Numbered from the stretch's first letter, positions 36,307-44,814 are shown. The stretch: DNA of 49,959 bases from JAVKFY01 sp040223615 (GCA_040223615.1 JAVKFY010000065.1:1-49959), one strand, 5' to 3'. The notes: generated by a model from the sequence alone, not told the origin. Program-made: numbers and translations.

Positions 36307-36551
36307 ACACGTGATCACCGGCCATTCAGCGCACTGATGGCGCGCGCGATCACCAAACTGCCGCCAAGGCCGTCTCGCCGCCATCGTCGCCGGCTACGCG
36401 CGTCTGGTCGCCGAAGCTCAAAGGCTGGCGCCGGTCGCTGTGCGCGAGGCGGCGCGCTACGATGACGTCCGCGATCCTGCGCACCTGCGTCGCGTGCAGG
36501 ACGGGGGTGTCGCCGGGTTGCCGGAGAACCAGACGACGGGAGAACGAGGCG

Positions 36552-37205
36552 ATGACGATCACGGTCTATGGCGGCGGCCTGTCGCCCTACACGCGCAAGG
36601 TGATGGTCTTCCTGGCGGAAAAGGGCGTCGACTTCGAGCACGAGCCGTTGAGCCCGTTCAACGCGCCGGGCTGGTTCGCCGAGATCAGCCCGCTGGGCAA
36701 GATGCCGGTCATGCGCGATACCGACGTCGGTGAGGTTGCAACCGTGCCAGACTCTTCGGCGATCTGCGCCTATCTGGAACGCAAGCATCCGCTGCCGGCG
36801 CTGTACCCGGTCGATGCCTTCGAGTACGCCCGGGCGCTCTGGTACGAGGAACATGCCGACACCGCGCTGGCCGAGGCCATCGGCGGTATTTTCTACGCGA
36901 CAGTGGTGTTGCCGCGGATCGGGCGCGAGCCGGACGAGGCCATGGCGGCTCGCGCGCGCGAGAAGCTGGTACCGAAGGCCTTTGCCTACATGGACCGCGA
37001 GGTGGCGGACAAGGAGTTCCTGGTCGGCGACGCCTTCTCCATCGCCGACATCGCCGTCGCCGCGCAGCTCGCCAATCATTCGCTGGCCGGCGAGACCATG
37101 GACGCGCGAACCTATCCCAACCTGGCCGCCTATGCCGACCGGCTGCACGCACGGCCGAGCTTCGCGCCGCTGCTCGAGGCGGCGAGGACGGCGCTGGGCG
37201 GCTAG
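36552..37205 (+). CDS. Glutathione S-transferase-like protein
   Basis: This 217-residue cytosolic GST fold protein has an N-terminal thioredoxin-like domain (ITVYGGGLSPYTRKVMVFLAEKGVDFE), the cis-Pro motif LGKMPVM and the glutathione-binding PDSSAICAYLERKHP. The all-helical C-terminal domain contains FLVGDAFSIADIAVAAQL, the usual N-capping box. Ser in GLSPYTRK may be the thiol-interacting residue. The ATG at 36552 gives the normal N-terminus. It is convergent with phnM (stops overlap), so it is probably not part of the phn operon. The substrate is unknown. Confidence 0.93.
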   Translation: MTITVYGGGLSPYTRKVMVFLAEKGVDFEHEPLSPFNAPGWFAEISPLGKMPVMRDTDVGEVATVPDSSAICAYLERKHPLPALYPVDAFEYARALWYEEHADTALAEAIGGIFYATVVLPRIGREPDEAMAARAREKLVPKAFAYMDREVADKEFLVGDAFSIADIAVAAQLANHSLAGETMDARTYPNLAAYADRLHARPSFAPLLEAARTALGG

Positions 37206-38347
37206 ACCACCTGCACGCCTTCGCACCAAACCTGGCGGACGACGGGCACGTTGCCGGCGAGGCGGGCGCGGACCAGGTCGGCGCGCTGGCCCGGGGCGAT
37301 CTCGCCGCGGTCGTCCAGACCCAACATGCGGGCCGGCGCGGTGGCGACGGTGCGGATCGCGGCCGGCAGGCTCAGGGCCTCGATCAGGTCGGCCAGCATG
37401 AAGGCGGCGTGCAGCAGGCTCACCGGCACGTAATCCGACGACAGCGCGTCCAACAGGCCGGCGCCGGCCAGTTCGGCGGCGGCGATGTTGCCGGAGTGCG
37501 AGCCGCCGCGCACCACGTTGGGCGCGCCGGCGACGGTGACCATGCCGTGCGCGTGTGCTGCCGAGGCTGCCTCGCGCGTGGTCGGGAACTCGGCGATGGT
37601 GATGCCGGCGCCGGCGGCGTCCTCGACGTCGGTCACCGTGGTGTCGTCATGACTCGCCAGCATGGTGCCGCGCGCCTTGGCGGTCTCGATGACGCGGCGC
37701 TGATTGCTGGCCGAGTGTTGCGCCCGCATCTCCAGCTTGGTGGCGATGTGCTTGTCGAGCTGATCGTCGTTCAGGTTGTAGCGGCCACCGTGATAGATGC
37801 GCCACTGTGCCATGTCACGGAACTGGCGTTGGCCCGGCGTGTGGTCCATCACCGAAACCAGGGCCAGGTTCGGCTCGTCGGCGAACTGTTCGAACACGTC
37901 GGCGGCATCGGGCGTGCACAACTCGCAGCGCAGGTGCAGGCGGTGGTCGGCGCGCAGCAGGCTGGCTTCGCGCGCCATGGCGATGCCGTCCAGCGTCGCA
38001 CGGACCAGGTCGGCGCGGCCCTGGCCGTCGCCATAGTCGCCGATGCGCAGCGCGTCCAGCACCGTGGTGATGCCGGCCGAGGCCATGTCGGCGTCGTGCG
38101 CGATCACCGCCGGCAGCGTTGGCCACACCACCTTGGGGCGTGGCGCGATGTGCTTTTCCATGTTGTCGGTGTGCACTTCGACCAGGCCGGGCAGCAGCAC
38201 GTCGCCGTCCAGGTCGATGGCGCCGGGCGCGTCCGAGCGGCCGCTGTCGACGCCGGCGATAGCGCCATCGCGGACGACGACAGTGCCGACGGCGATTTCC
38301 TCGTCGGCCAGCACGACGCGGGCGTTGGTCAGGATGGTCTCGGTCAT
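37202..38347 (-). CDS. phnM: Ribose 1-methylphosphonate 5-triphosphate diphosphatase
   Basis: PhnM removes pyrophosphate from alpha-D-ribose 1-methylphosphonate 5-triphosphate before C-P bond cleavage by PhnJ. The 381-residue amidohydrolase-fold protein has LLPGLVEVHTDNMEKHIAPRPKVVW near residue 52, with the metal-site His and the PhnM-specific DNMEKH. It also carries SVMDHTPGQRQFRD, LASHDDTTVTDVEDAAGAGITIAEFPTT and LSSDYVPVSLL. It is the last gene of the leftward phnGHIJKLM run, 78 bp after phnL across a duplicated 28-bp sequence. It is convergent with the GST gene. Confidence 0.96.
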   Translation of the reverse strand: MTETILTNARVVLADEEIAVGTVVVRDGAIAGVDSGRSDAPGAIDLDGDVLLPGLVEVHTDNMEKHIAPRPKVVWPTLPAVIAHDADMASAGITTVLDALRIGDYGDGQGRADLVRATLDGIAMAREASLLRADHRLHLRCELCTPDAADVFEQFADEPNLALVSVMDHTPGQRQFRDMAQWRIYHGGRYNLNDDQLDKHIATKLEMRAQHSASNQRRVIETAKARGTMLASHDDTTVTDVEDAAGAGITIAEFPTTREAASAAHAHGMVTVAGAPNVVRGGSHSGNIAAAELAGAGLLDALSSDYVPVSLLHAAFMLADLIEALSLPAAIRTVATAPARMLGLDDRGEIAPGQRADLVRARLAGNVPVVRQVWCEGVQVV

Positions 38348-38361
38348 GCGGCTTGTCTTGA

Positions 38362-38430
38362 GTTAGTCGCGTGCTGTTGCGCGCTCATGTGGTGTGTATT
38401 CGGTTATTCACGTGCTGTTGCGCGCTCATG
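38362..38430. repeat. 28-bp direct repeat at the phnL-phnM junction
   Basis: Two copies of a 28-bp sequence ending CGTGCTGTTGCGCGCTCATG lie at 38362-38389 and 38403-38430 and differ at two positions. On the leftward strand each reads ATGAGCGCGCAACAGCACG. The copy nearer phnL contains the phnL stop codon, so the gap appears to hold a duplicated gene end. Confidence 0.85.
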
Positions 38431-39109
38431 CGGCCATCTCGAAGTTGCGGCTGGCGACGGCGCTGCGCACCTCCACGTCGTGGAAGATGCCGACGACGGC
38501 GGCGGCGCGCTCGCGGGCCTCCTTTATCAGGTCCATGACCACCTGGCGATTGTCGGGGTCGAGCGAGGCGGTGGGCTCGTCCAGCAGCAGGATCGGATAG
38601 TCGACCACGAAGCACCGGGCAATGTTCACACGCTGCTGCTCGCCACCGGAAAAGGTCGCCGGCGGCAAGGTCCACAGCCGTTCGGGCAGGTTGAGGCGGG
38701 CCAGCAGGGTCTCGGCGCGGGTCCGCGCCACGTCCTCCTCGACGCCGAGCGCCAGCAGCGGCTCCATCACCAGCCGGACCGTCGGGATGCGCGGGATCAC
38801 GCGCAGGAACTGGCTGACATAGCCGATGGTGGCGCGGCGCAGGCGCAGGACGACACGCGGTTCGGCACCGACCAGTTCCACCATCTCGTCGCCCTCGCGC
38901 AGGCGGATCGAGCCGCCGGTCGGGCGGTAGTTGCCGTACAGGCAGCGCATCAGGGTCGACTTGCCGGCACCGGACCGTCCGGTCAGTGCCACGCATTCGC
39001 CGGGCTTCACCTTGAGCGCGGTGTCGCGCAGCACCGGCAGCTCGGCGCCGTCCTGCAGGTGCAGCGTGAAGGTTTTGGCCAAAGCGTTGGCATCGATCGC
39101 CAAGGTCAT
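38426..39109 (-). CDS. phnL: C-P lyase complex protein PhnL
   Basis: PhnL is an ABC-type ATPase of the C-P lyase system, needed with PhnGHI for forming ribose 1-phosphonate 5-triphosphate; it is not a transporter subunit. The 227-residue product has Walker A TGRSGAGKST, the Q-loop in IGYVSQFLRVIPRI, the signature ATFSGGEQQRVNIAR and Walker B ILLLDEPTASLD, followed by GIFHDVEVRSAVASR, typical of PhnL. The ATG at 39109 lies two bases before the end of phnK. The stop is inside the 28-bp repeat. Confidence 0.96.
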   Translation of the reverse strand: MTLAIDANALAKTFTLHLQDGAELPVLRDTALKVKPGECVALTGRSGAGKSTLMRCLYGNYRPTGGSIRLREGDEMVELVGAEPRVVLRLRRATIGYVSQFLRVIPRIPTVRLVMEPLLALGVEEDVARTRAETLLARLNLPERLWTLPPATFSGGEQQRVNIARCFVVDYPILLLDEPTASLDPDNRQVVMDLIKEARERAAAVVGIFHDVEVRSAVASRNFEMAA

Positions 39110-39111
39110 GT

Positions 39112-39888
39112 TCAGGCGCTCACGATGGAGGAGACCAGGAGCTGGGTGTAGGGGTGCTGCGGGTCGTCGAGCACCTGGTCGGTCAGGCCGTGCTCGACCA
39201 CCTGGCCGCGCCGCATGACCATCAGCCGGTGCGACAGCAGCCGCACCACGCCCAGGTCGTGGGTGACGATAATGCACGCCAGTTGCAGCCGGGTGACGAG
39301 CTGGCGCAGCAGGTCGAGCAGGCGCGCCTGCACCGAGACGTCGAGGCCGCCGGTCGGCTCGTCCATCAGCACCAGCCGCGGGTGGGTGACCAGGTTGCGG
39401 GCGATTTGCAGCCGTTGCTGCATGCCGCCGGAGAAGGTCAGCGGCGCATCGTCGATGCGGCTCCGGTCCATCTCCACCTGATCCAGCCAGTTGACGACTT
39501 CGCCGCGGATCTGGCCGTAGTGGCGCGCGCCGATCGCCATCAACCGCTCGCCGACATTGGCGCCGGCGGTCAGGCGCAGGCGTAGGCCATCGCGCGGATT
39601 CTGGTGCACGAAGCCCCAGTCGGTGCGCATCAGCAGGCGCCGGGCCGGCTCCGACATGCTCAAAACGTCGGTCAGGCCGTCGACGCGAGTGTCGAACTCG
39701 ACGGTGCCGGCGTCGGCCTTCAGGTTGGCGGCGATCAGATTGAGCAGGGTGGTCTTGCCGGAGCCGCTCTCGCCGACGATGCCCAGCACCTCGCCAGGAT
39801 AGAGGTCGAAGTCCACGTCCTCGCAGCCGATCGCCTGGCCGTAGCGCTTCGACAGCCCACGCACGCGCAGCAGCACATCGTCGCTCAT
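39112..39888 (-). CDS. phnK: C-P lyase complex protein PhnK
   Basis: PhnK is the ABC-type ATPase that binds the PhnGHIJ core complex at PhnJ. The 258-residue product has Walker A GESGSGKTTLLN, the PhnK-like stretch GFVHQNPRDGLRLRLTAGANVGERLMAIG, the signature LTFSGGMQQRLQIARNL and Walker B LVLMDEPTGGLDVSVQ. The C-terminus DDPQHPYTQLLVSSIV resembles oligopeptide-type ATPases, as is usual for PhnK. Its start overlaps the phnJ stop (ATGA). Confidence 0.96.
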   Translation of the reverse strand: MSDDVLLRVRGLSKRYGQAIGCEDVDFDLYPGEVLGIVGESGSGKTTLLNLIAANLKADAGTVEFDTRVDGLTDVLSMSEPARRLLMRTDWGFVHQNPRDGLRLRLTAGANVGERLMAIGARHYGQIRGEVVNWLDQVEMDRSRIDDAPLTFSGGMQQRLQIARNLVTHPRLVLMDEPTGGLDVSVQARLLDLLRQLVTRLQLACIIVTHDLGVVRLLSHRLMVMRRGQVVEHGLTDQVLDDPQHPYTQLLVSSIVSA

Positions 39889-40808
39889 GCCGCGCCTCCG
39901 TCGCCTTTGTGGCCGGCGGCCTGGCGTTGGGCGCAGTGGTCGCTGTCGGAGCAGACGAACATCCGGGCGCCCTGGTCGTCGAGAATCACCTCGTCCAGGA
40001 AGGTGTCGCCGGCGCCACACAGCGCACAGGCGCCGCCGCCATGCTCGGTATCGAACGGGTAGTCGTCGAAGTCGAGGCTCTTCACCGGGGTATGCGGCGG
40101 GATCGCGTAGATGCGTTTCTCGCGGCCGGCGCCAAACAGCTGCAGCGCGGGCGAGCGGTCCATCTTCGGGTTGTCGAATTTCGGGATCGGGCTCGGCGAC
40201 ATCACGTATCGGTCGTTGACCGAAACCGGATAATTGTAGGACTTGGCGATCCGGGCAAAGCGGGCGATGTCCTCGTACAGCGAGACCTGCATCGGGCCGT
40301 ACTCGGCCAGTGCGTGCATCTTGCGGGTTTCGGTCTCGCGCGGCTCCAGCCAGCGCAAGGGTTCCGGGATCGGCACCTGGTAGACCAGGATCTGGTCGGC
40401 CTGCAGCGGCGTCTCGGGAATCCGGTGCCGGGTCTGGATCACCGTGGCTTCCGGCGTGCGGGTCGTCGTTCCCACGCCGGCGGTCTTGGCGAAGAAGCGG
40501 CGGATGTTGACCGCGTTGGTGGTGTCGTCGGCGCCCTGGTCGATCACCTTGAGCGTGTCGTCCGGGCCGATGATCGATGCCGTGACCTGGATGCCGCCAG
40601 TACCCCAGCCATAGGGCAGCGGCATCTCGCGGCCGCCGAACGGCACCTGGTAGCCCGGGATCGCCACCGCCTTGAGGATGGCGCGGCGGATCATCCGCTT
40701 GGTCTGCTCGTCGAGGAAGGCGTAGTTGTAGCCGGTCTCTGCGATCGACGTCGCTGCGGTGGCACGCCCCACCGGCACGGGCTCGATATCCCGGTCAGTC
40801 CGCGGCAT
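39885..40808 (-). CDS. phnJ: Alpha-D-ribose 1-methylphosphonate 5-phosphate C-P lyase
   Basis: PhnJ is the radical SAM-type enzyme that cleaves the carbon-phosphorus bond, releasing methane from methylphosphonate. The 307-residue product keeps the four conserved cysteines at about residues 261, 264, 286 and 292 (C-x2-C-x21-C-x5-C), the spacing of the E. coli protein. Other family blocks are GYNYAFLDEQTKRMIRRAILKAVAIPGYQVPF, ADDTTNAVNIRRFF and TRHRIPE. The C-terminus after the cysteines is longer than in E. coli. It overlaps the end of phnI by 14 bp and is coupled to phnK. Confidence 0.98.
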   Translation of the reverse strand: MPRTDRDIEPVPVGRATAATSIAETGYNYAFLDEQTKRMIRRAILKAVAIPGYQVPFGGREMPLPYGWGTGGIQVTASIIGPDDTLKVIDQGADDTTNAVNIRRFFAKTAGVGTTTRTPEATVIQTRHRIPETPLQADQILVYQVPIPEPLRWLEPRETETRKMHALAEYGPMQVSLYEDIARFARIAKSYNYPVSVNDRYVMSPSPIPKFDNPKMDRSPALQLFGAGREKRIYAIPPHTPVKSLDFDDYPFDTEHGGGACALCGAGDTFLDEVILDDQGARMFVCSDSDHCAQRQAAGHKGDGGAA

Positions 40809-41886
40809 CGGCCTGGGCCTCCTGCGCGGCGCGGCGGTGCAGGTCGCGGACCACCTTCAGTTCGGCCTGGAAGTCGACATAGTGCGGCAGCTTGAGGTGC
40901 TGCACGAAGCCGGACGCCTCCACGTTGTCGGCGTGGTACAGCACGAACTCCTCGTCCTGCGCCGGGGCCTCGACCTCCTCGCCCAGCTCGACCGCGCGCA
41001 GCGCGCGATCGACCAGCGCCATCGCCATCGTCTTGCGCTCGCAATGGCCGAAGGCGAGGCCGTAGCCCCGGGTGAACATCGGCGCCTCGCTGGCCGAGCC
41101 CTTGAACTGATTGATCATCTGGCACTCGGTAACGGTGATGTCGGCGATCTCGATGGCGAAGCCGAGCTCCTCCGGCACGAACTCCACCGCGACCTCGCCC
41201 ATGCGGATCTCGCCGGCGAAGGGATGGTTGTTGCCGTAACCGCGCTGCGTCGAGTAGCCGAGCGCCAGCAGAAAGCCCTCGTCGCCGCGGGCCAGCGATT
41301 GCAGCCGCAGGTCGCGGTCGGCCGGGAAGGTGAGCGGGTCGCGCGTCAGGTCGCCGGGCGCGGTCTCGTCGTCGTGGCTCTCGCGTTCGATCAGGCCCTC
41401 GCGGTTCAGCAGATCGGTGACGCGCGGCATCGCCGGTTCGGTCGGCTCCGGCGCGGCCGGCGGTTCCGGGATCGGGGTGCCCGCCGCCAGCGCGAAGTCA
41501 AGCAGCCGGTGGGTGTAGTCGAAGGACGGGCCCAGCACCTGGCCGCCGGGCAGATCCTTGAACGCGGCGGAGATGCGCCGGCGGATCGACATCTCGTCGG
41601 TGGCGATGGCTTCCGTTGCGCCGAAGCGCGGCAAGGTGGTGCGGTAGGCGCGCAGCAGGAAGATCGCCTCGACCAGGTCGCCGCGCGACTGCTTGATGGC
41701 CAGCGCCGCCAGCTCGCGGTCGTACAGCGAGCCCTCGGTCATCACCCGGTCGACGGCCAGGGTCATCTGTTCCTGGATCTGGTCGAGCGTGAGCTCGGCC
41801 ACGGCGGGATCGCCGCGCCGTTCCGCCGCCAGCAGGGCCTGGGAATTCTCGATCGCCTGATCGCCGCCCTTCACCGCGACATACAT
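40795..41886 (-). CDS. phnI: C-P lyase core protein PhnI
   Basis: PhnI is the nucleosidase-like core subunit that, with PhnG, H and L, displaces adenine from MgATP with phosphonate. The 363-residue product starts MYVAVKGGDQAIENSQALL, the characteristic PhnI N-terminus. It continues LTLDQIQEQMTLAVDRVMTEGSLYD, GYGNNHPFAGEIRMGEV and QFKGSASEAPMFTRGYGLAFGHCERKTMAMALVDRAL. The family order and length are typical. It starts 4 bp after phnH and overlaps the phnJ start. Confidence 0.97.
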   Translation of the reverse strand: MYVAVKGGDQAIENSQALLAAERRGDPAVAELTLDQIQEQMTLAVDRVMTEGSLYDRELAALAIKQSRGDLVEAIFLLRAYRTTLPRFGATEAIATDEMSIRRRISAAFKDLPGGQVLGPSFDYTHRLLDFALAAGTPIPEPPAAPEPTEPAMPRVTDLLNREGLIERESHDDETAPGDLTRDPLTFPADRDLRLQSLARGDEGFLLALGYSTQRGYGNNHPFAGEIRMGEVAVEFVPEELGFAIEIADITVTECQMINQFKGSASEAPMFTRGYGLAFGHCERKTMAMALVDRALRAVELGEEVEAPAQDEEFVLYHADNVEASGFVQHLKLPHYVDFQAELKVVRDLHRRAAQEAQADAAD

Positions 41887-41890
41887 CGGC

Positions 41891-42490
41891 TCACTCCGCT
41901 TGGCCGACGGTGCAGGTGCGCGGCAGCGCCGCGACCTGGTTGCCGTCGCACAGGATCAGGTCGACGCCGCGCGGGAACAGCTTCGTGTTGGCTTTCCAGG
42001 CGGCGAGGAAATCGTCGGGCATCGGCGCGACGCCGAAGTCGCGGGCGCCGTCGATGCCAGGGCCGGTCAGGTGCAAGCCGCTGGCGCTCAGTGTCTCGAC
42101 CTGAGCGATCAGCGTCGCGGAACGGTCCGGGTAGGCGTCGGTGCCGGCGGCCAGCGCGTCGAGCGCCGGCCAGTCGCCGAGCGCGATGGCGAAGGCGGCG
42201 TGGCCCGGGTCGTCGACAACCGGGCAACCGGTATGAAAACGCAGCCAGTCGGCCACGCCGTGCGCGGCGCCGCCGAGCCAGACCGGGGTATCGTAGTCGA
42301 CCAGGGCGAGCGCGACGGCGGCCGTGGTCGGCAGCAGCGGTGCCGGCGGGTCCAGGTCGGGTGCCAGCGGCACGCGGCGGCCGGGTTCGGCCATGGCCTG
42401 CAGCACCAGGCGGAAGCTCCGCTGGCTCTCCAGCACGGGATCGGCGAAGCCGGGCGCCAGGTCGCGGAAGTCGATGCCGGCGGTGGTCAT
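41891..42490 (-). CDS. phnH: C-P lyase core protein PhnH
   Basis: PhnH is the dimeric core subunit of the C-P lyase complex. The 199-residue product has the N-terminal LAPGFADPVLESQRSFRLVLQAMAEPGRRV, then TAAVALALVDYDTPVWL and RGVDLILCDGNQVAALPRTCTV at the C-terminus, all PhnH features. The ATG at 42490 overlaps the phnG stop by one base, which is why I prefer it to the TTG one codon upstream. It lies in order within phnGHIJKL. Confidence 0.96.
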   Translation of the reverse strand: MTTAGIDFRDLAPGFADPVLESQRSFRLVLQAMAEPGRRVPLAPDLDPPAPLLPTTAAVALALVDYDTPVWLGGAAHGVADWLRFHTGCPVVDDPGHAAFAIALGDWPALDALAAGTDAYPDRSATLIAQVETLSASGLHLTGPGIDGARDFGVAPMPDDFLAAWKANTKLFPRGVDLILCDGNQVAALPRTCTVGQAE

Positions 42491-42972
42491 CAATCCTCGC
42501 CCCGCACCAGGGTGAAGAACTCGACCTTGGTGGCGTTGGCCTGACGTGCGGCCAGGTCGCGCCGCGTCGCCTGCGCCTCGGCCAGCGGGCGCACCACGGC
42601 GGTCATCGCCGCCTCCGCGCGCTGCCGGTTTTGCATCAGTGCGTCGACGGCGGCAGCGAGCTCGGCGTGACGGCCGTCGCGGCCGGCGACATAGGCATGG
42701 CCGACCGCGCCGTCTTTCAGCCGCACCGTGCAGCGGGTGACTGTCATCTCGCCCAGGTTGAACGGGCTGCCATCGCCGCCGGCGCGCCCGCGCACCATGA
42801 CCATGCCGGTCTCCGGTCCGCGCAACCGTTGCCAGTCCGGGATCTCGGTGAGGTCGCTGCAGAGCCTGGCCCAGCGGTCTTCCAGCTCGGCCGGCCGCGC
42901 CTTGGCCAGAGTACCCATCCAGGCGGCGCGCGGATTCGCCGCTGTTTCGTCGTCGTGTGTACGCGCCGTCAT
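42490..42972 (-). CDS. phnG: C-P lyase core protein PhnG
   Basis: PhnG is the first core subunit of the leftward operon. The 160-residue product has RAAWMGTLAKARPAELEDRW, ETGMVMVRGRAGGDGSPFNLGEMTVTRCTVRLKDGAVGHAYVAGRDGRHAELAAAVDAL and the end ATKVEFFTLVRGED, which are family features. The start ATG 42972 gives the usual N-terminus. An in-frame ATG at 43020 would add 16 residues, but it overlaps the GTCTAGAC palindrome and is less likely. The promoter lies in the intergenic region shared with phnF. Confidence 0.95.
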   Translation of the reverse strand: MTARTHDDETAANPRAAWMGTLAKARPAELEDRWARLCSDLTEIPDWQRLRGPETGMVMVRGRAGGDGSPFNLGEMTVTRCTVRLKDGAVGHAYVAGRDGRHAELAAAVDALMQNRQRAEAAMTAVVRPLAEAQATRRDLAARQANATKVEFFTLVRGED

Positions 42973-43009
42973 CGCGGAAGGAACCTCGGGTTCGACAATT
43001 CGGTATAGT

Positions 43010-43041
43010 TGTCTAGACATCCATATGTATTGTAGTACAAT
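43010..43041. promoter_or_regulatory. Predicted PhnF operators between phnG and phnF
   Basis: TGTCTAGACA (43010-43019) is a perfect palindrome whose core GTCTAGAC fits the HutC-subfamily operator pattern GTMTAKAC. Ten bases on, ATTGTA-G-TACAAT (43029-43041) is a second palindrome. A looser pair, GACAA (42994-42998) and TTGTC (43008-43012), flanks the first. This is the only gap of size between phnG and phnF, so repression of both promoters by PhnF is likely. The -35/-10 positions are not clear. Confidence 0.7.
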
Positions 43042-43081
43042 GGCCGCGTACCGATGGCAAGTCTACAGGAGACGTGTTGCG

Positions 43082-43843
43082 GTGAATTTGCAGTCGCCGA
43101 GGAATGAATCCCGACCGCAGACCCGGCTGGCCCGGGGCGACGGCGTGGCCTTGTGGCGGCAGATCGAGCGCCGACTGGCGGACGAGATCGAGCAGGGCGT
43201 GTTCGCCGCCGGCGCCCGACTGCCGACTGAGGCGGCGCTGTCGAAACGGTTTCAGGTAAACCGCCACACCGTGCGGAGGGCGCTGGCGACGCTGGCCGAC
43301 CGCGGCCTGATCCGGGTCGAGCAGGGCCGCGGCACCTTCGTGCGCGAGGACGTGCTGGACTACGCGCTCAGCAAGCGGACGCGGTTCTCCGCCAACATGC
43401 AGGCGCTGAACCGACGTCCGGGCGGGCGCCTGCTGCGGACGCTGGTGCTGCCGGCCGAAGCCGCCATCGCGGCCGAGCTGGAACTGGCGGAAGGGGCACC
43501 GCTGCTGCTGATCGAGACCGTCGGCGAAGTCGACGGCATGCCGGTCAGCGTCGGCGCGCACTATTTCGACGCGCAGCGCTTTCCCGGCCTGATCGACGCC
43601 TACGAGCGCACCGGCTCGCTGACCCCGGCGCTGCGGCAATGCGGCTTGGCGGACTACACGCGCAAGCGCACGCGGGTGTCGTCGCGGCTGCCCGATGGCG
43701 GCGAGGCCGACCTGCTGCAGATGCCGAAGACGCGCCCGATCCTTGTCGCGGAAAGCCTCAACGTCGATCCCGACGACCGCCCCTGCGAATACGGCCTCGC
43801 CCGCTTCGCGGCGCACCGGGTGCAGATCCTGGTGGAGAACTGA
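43082..43843 (+). CDS. phnF: GntR/HutC-family repressor of phosphonate genes
   Basis: This 253-residue transcription regulator has an N-terminal GntR winged HTH (residues ~15-85). ALWRQIERRLADEIEQGVFAAGARLPTEAALSKRFQVNRHTVRRALATLADRGLIRVEQGRGTFV contains the helix-turn-helix. A C-terminal UTRA ligand-binding domain follows, as in HutC and PhnF. The GTG at 43082 follows AGGAGA at nine bases; an in-frame ATG at 43040 would sit inside the second palindrome and is less likely. It diverges from phnGHIJKLM, the usual arrangement, and probably represses the operon until a phosphonate-related ligand binds. Confidence 0.93.
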   Translation: MNLQSPRNESRPQTRLARGDGVALWRQIERRLADEIEQGVFAAGARLPTEAALSKRFQVNRHTVRRALATLADRGLIRVEQGRGTFVREDVLDYALSKRTRFSANMQALNRRPGGRLLRTLVLPAEAAIAAELELAEGAPLLLIETVGEVDGMPVSVGAHYFDAQRFPGLIDAYERTGSLTPALRQCGLADYTRKRTRVSSRLPDGGEADLLQMPKTRPILVAESLNVDPDDRPCEYGLARFAAHRVQILVEN

Positions 43844-43847
43844 GACC

Positions 43848-44729
43848 CTAGTCCGCCGCCTCGGCGCGGACGACAGGCAGCGGCTCCTTGAAGGTGAGCG
43901 TGCGGTAGGGGAACGGGATCTCGATCCCAGCCTCGTCCAGCGCCGACTTGATCGCCTCGACCACCTCGTCGCGCGAGCGGCGGATGTCGACCGGCTTTGA
44001 GTCGGTCCACCAGGCGACCTCGAAGTCGATGCTGGAGCTGCCGAAGCCCTTGGCGAAGACCTGCACCGGCCGCTCGCCGTCCACCGTCTCAAGGCCCTGC
44101 ATCGCCTTCTCGATCACCGCGCGGGCCTCGCCGACCGACTCGCCGTAGGCGACGCCGACGTCGAGCATCTGCCGGCGCCGGTCCTGGTCGGTCAGCACGC
44201 GCACCGGGTTCTTGTAGATGAAGGCGTTGGGCAGCATCACCAGCACGCCGTCGGTGCGCCGCAGGTAGCTGTCGCGGAACTTGATGCTCTCCACCTGTCC
44301 GACGATGTCCTGGCACTCGACGAAGTCGCCAATGCGCATCGGCTTGCGCAGCAGGATCAGCAGCCCTGCCAGGTAGTTCTCGAAGATGTCCTTGAACGCC
44401 AGGCCGACTGCGAGCGAGCCGATGCCGAGGCCGGCGATGAGCTTGGCCGGCGTCAGGCCGGGCAGCGCCACGGTCGCGGCGAACAGGAACCCCGCCAGCC
44501 ACAGCGCGGTGCCGGTGAGCGCGACCAGCGCGTCCTTTAGCGCCGGACGCAGGCGCAGCCGGTCGAAGGCGCGGCTCAGCGCAGCGCGCACGATGCGCGC
44601 GATAAGCCACGTCAGAACGAGAATCAGCAGCGCGGCCAGCAGGTTCGGGGTCAGTGCGATCAGGCTTCTTAGCGCCGCATCGACCTGTTCGCCCAGGATG
44701 CTGACCGGCTCGATCTCGATTCCCTGCAC
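43848..44729 (-). CDS. Small-conductance mechanosensitive channel (MscS family)
   Basis: This 293-residue membrane protein has the MscS layout. Two or three N-terminal helices (LTPNLLAALLILVLTWLIARIV, LVALTGTALWLAGFLFAATVAL) are followed by the pore helix AKLIAGLGIGSLAVGLAFKDIFENYLAGLLILLRKPMRIGD. The beta domain has ECQDIVGQVESIKFRDSYLRRTDGVLVMLPNAFI, and an alpha/beta C-terminal domain follows. The start is GTG 44729, with AAGG upstream; the frame is open to 44894, but that part overlaps the next gene and is not MscS-like. It protects against osmotic downshock. It is convergent with phnF. Confidence 0.93.
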   Translation of the reverse strand: MQGIEIEPVSILGEQVDAALRSLIALTPNLLAALLILVLTWLIARIVRAALSRAFDRLRLRPALKDALVALTGTALWLAGFLFAATVALPGLTPAKLIAGLGIGSLAVGLAFKDIFENYLAGLLILLRKPMRIGDFVECQDIVGQVESIKFRDSYLRRTDGVLVMLPNAFIYKNPVRVLTDQDRRRQMLDVGVAYGESVGEARAVIEKAMQGLETVDGERPVQVFAKGFGSSSIDFEVAWWTDSKPVDIRRSRDEVVEAIKSALDEAGIEIPFPYRTLTFKEPLPVVRAEAAD

Positions 44730-44814
44730 GCCAACCTTCCCCGCACGACGGACCGTCGCAGGAGATAACGCGCAAGTCGGCGGATCGATCCTGACCGGGC
44801 GTCTCGCCTCGCCG

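Noticed and set aside
36288..36551. Possible small gene between the RTX and GST genes
   Set aside because: Open frames here are short or continue antisense into GST, and none shows a ribosome site or motif.
40759..43008. 749-codon rightward open frame opposite phnG-phnI
   Set aside because: It is a shadow frame; the phn genes are unambiguous and it ends within the phnF promoter region.
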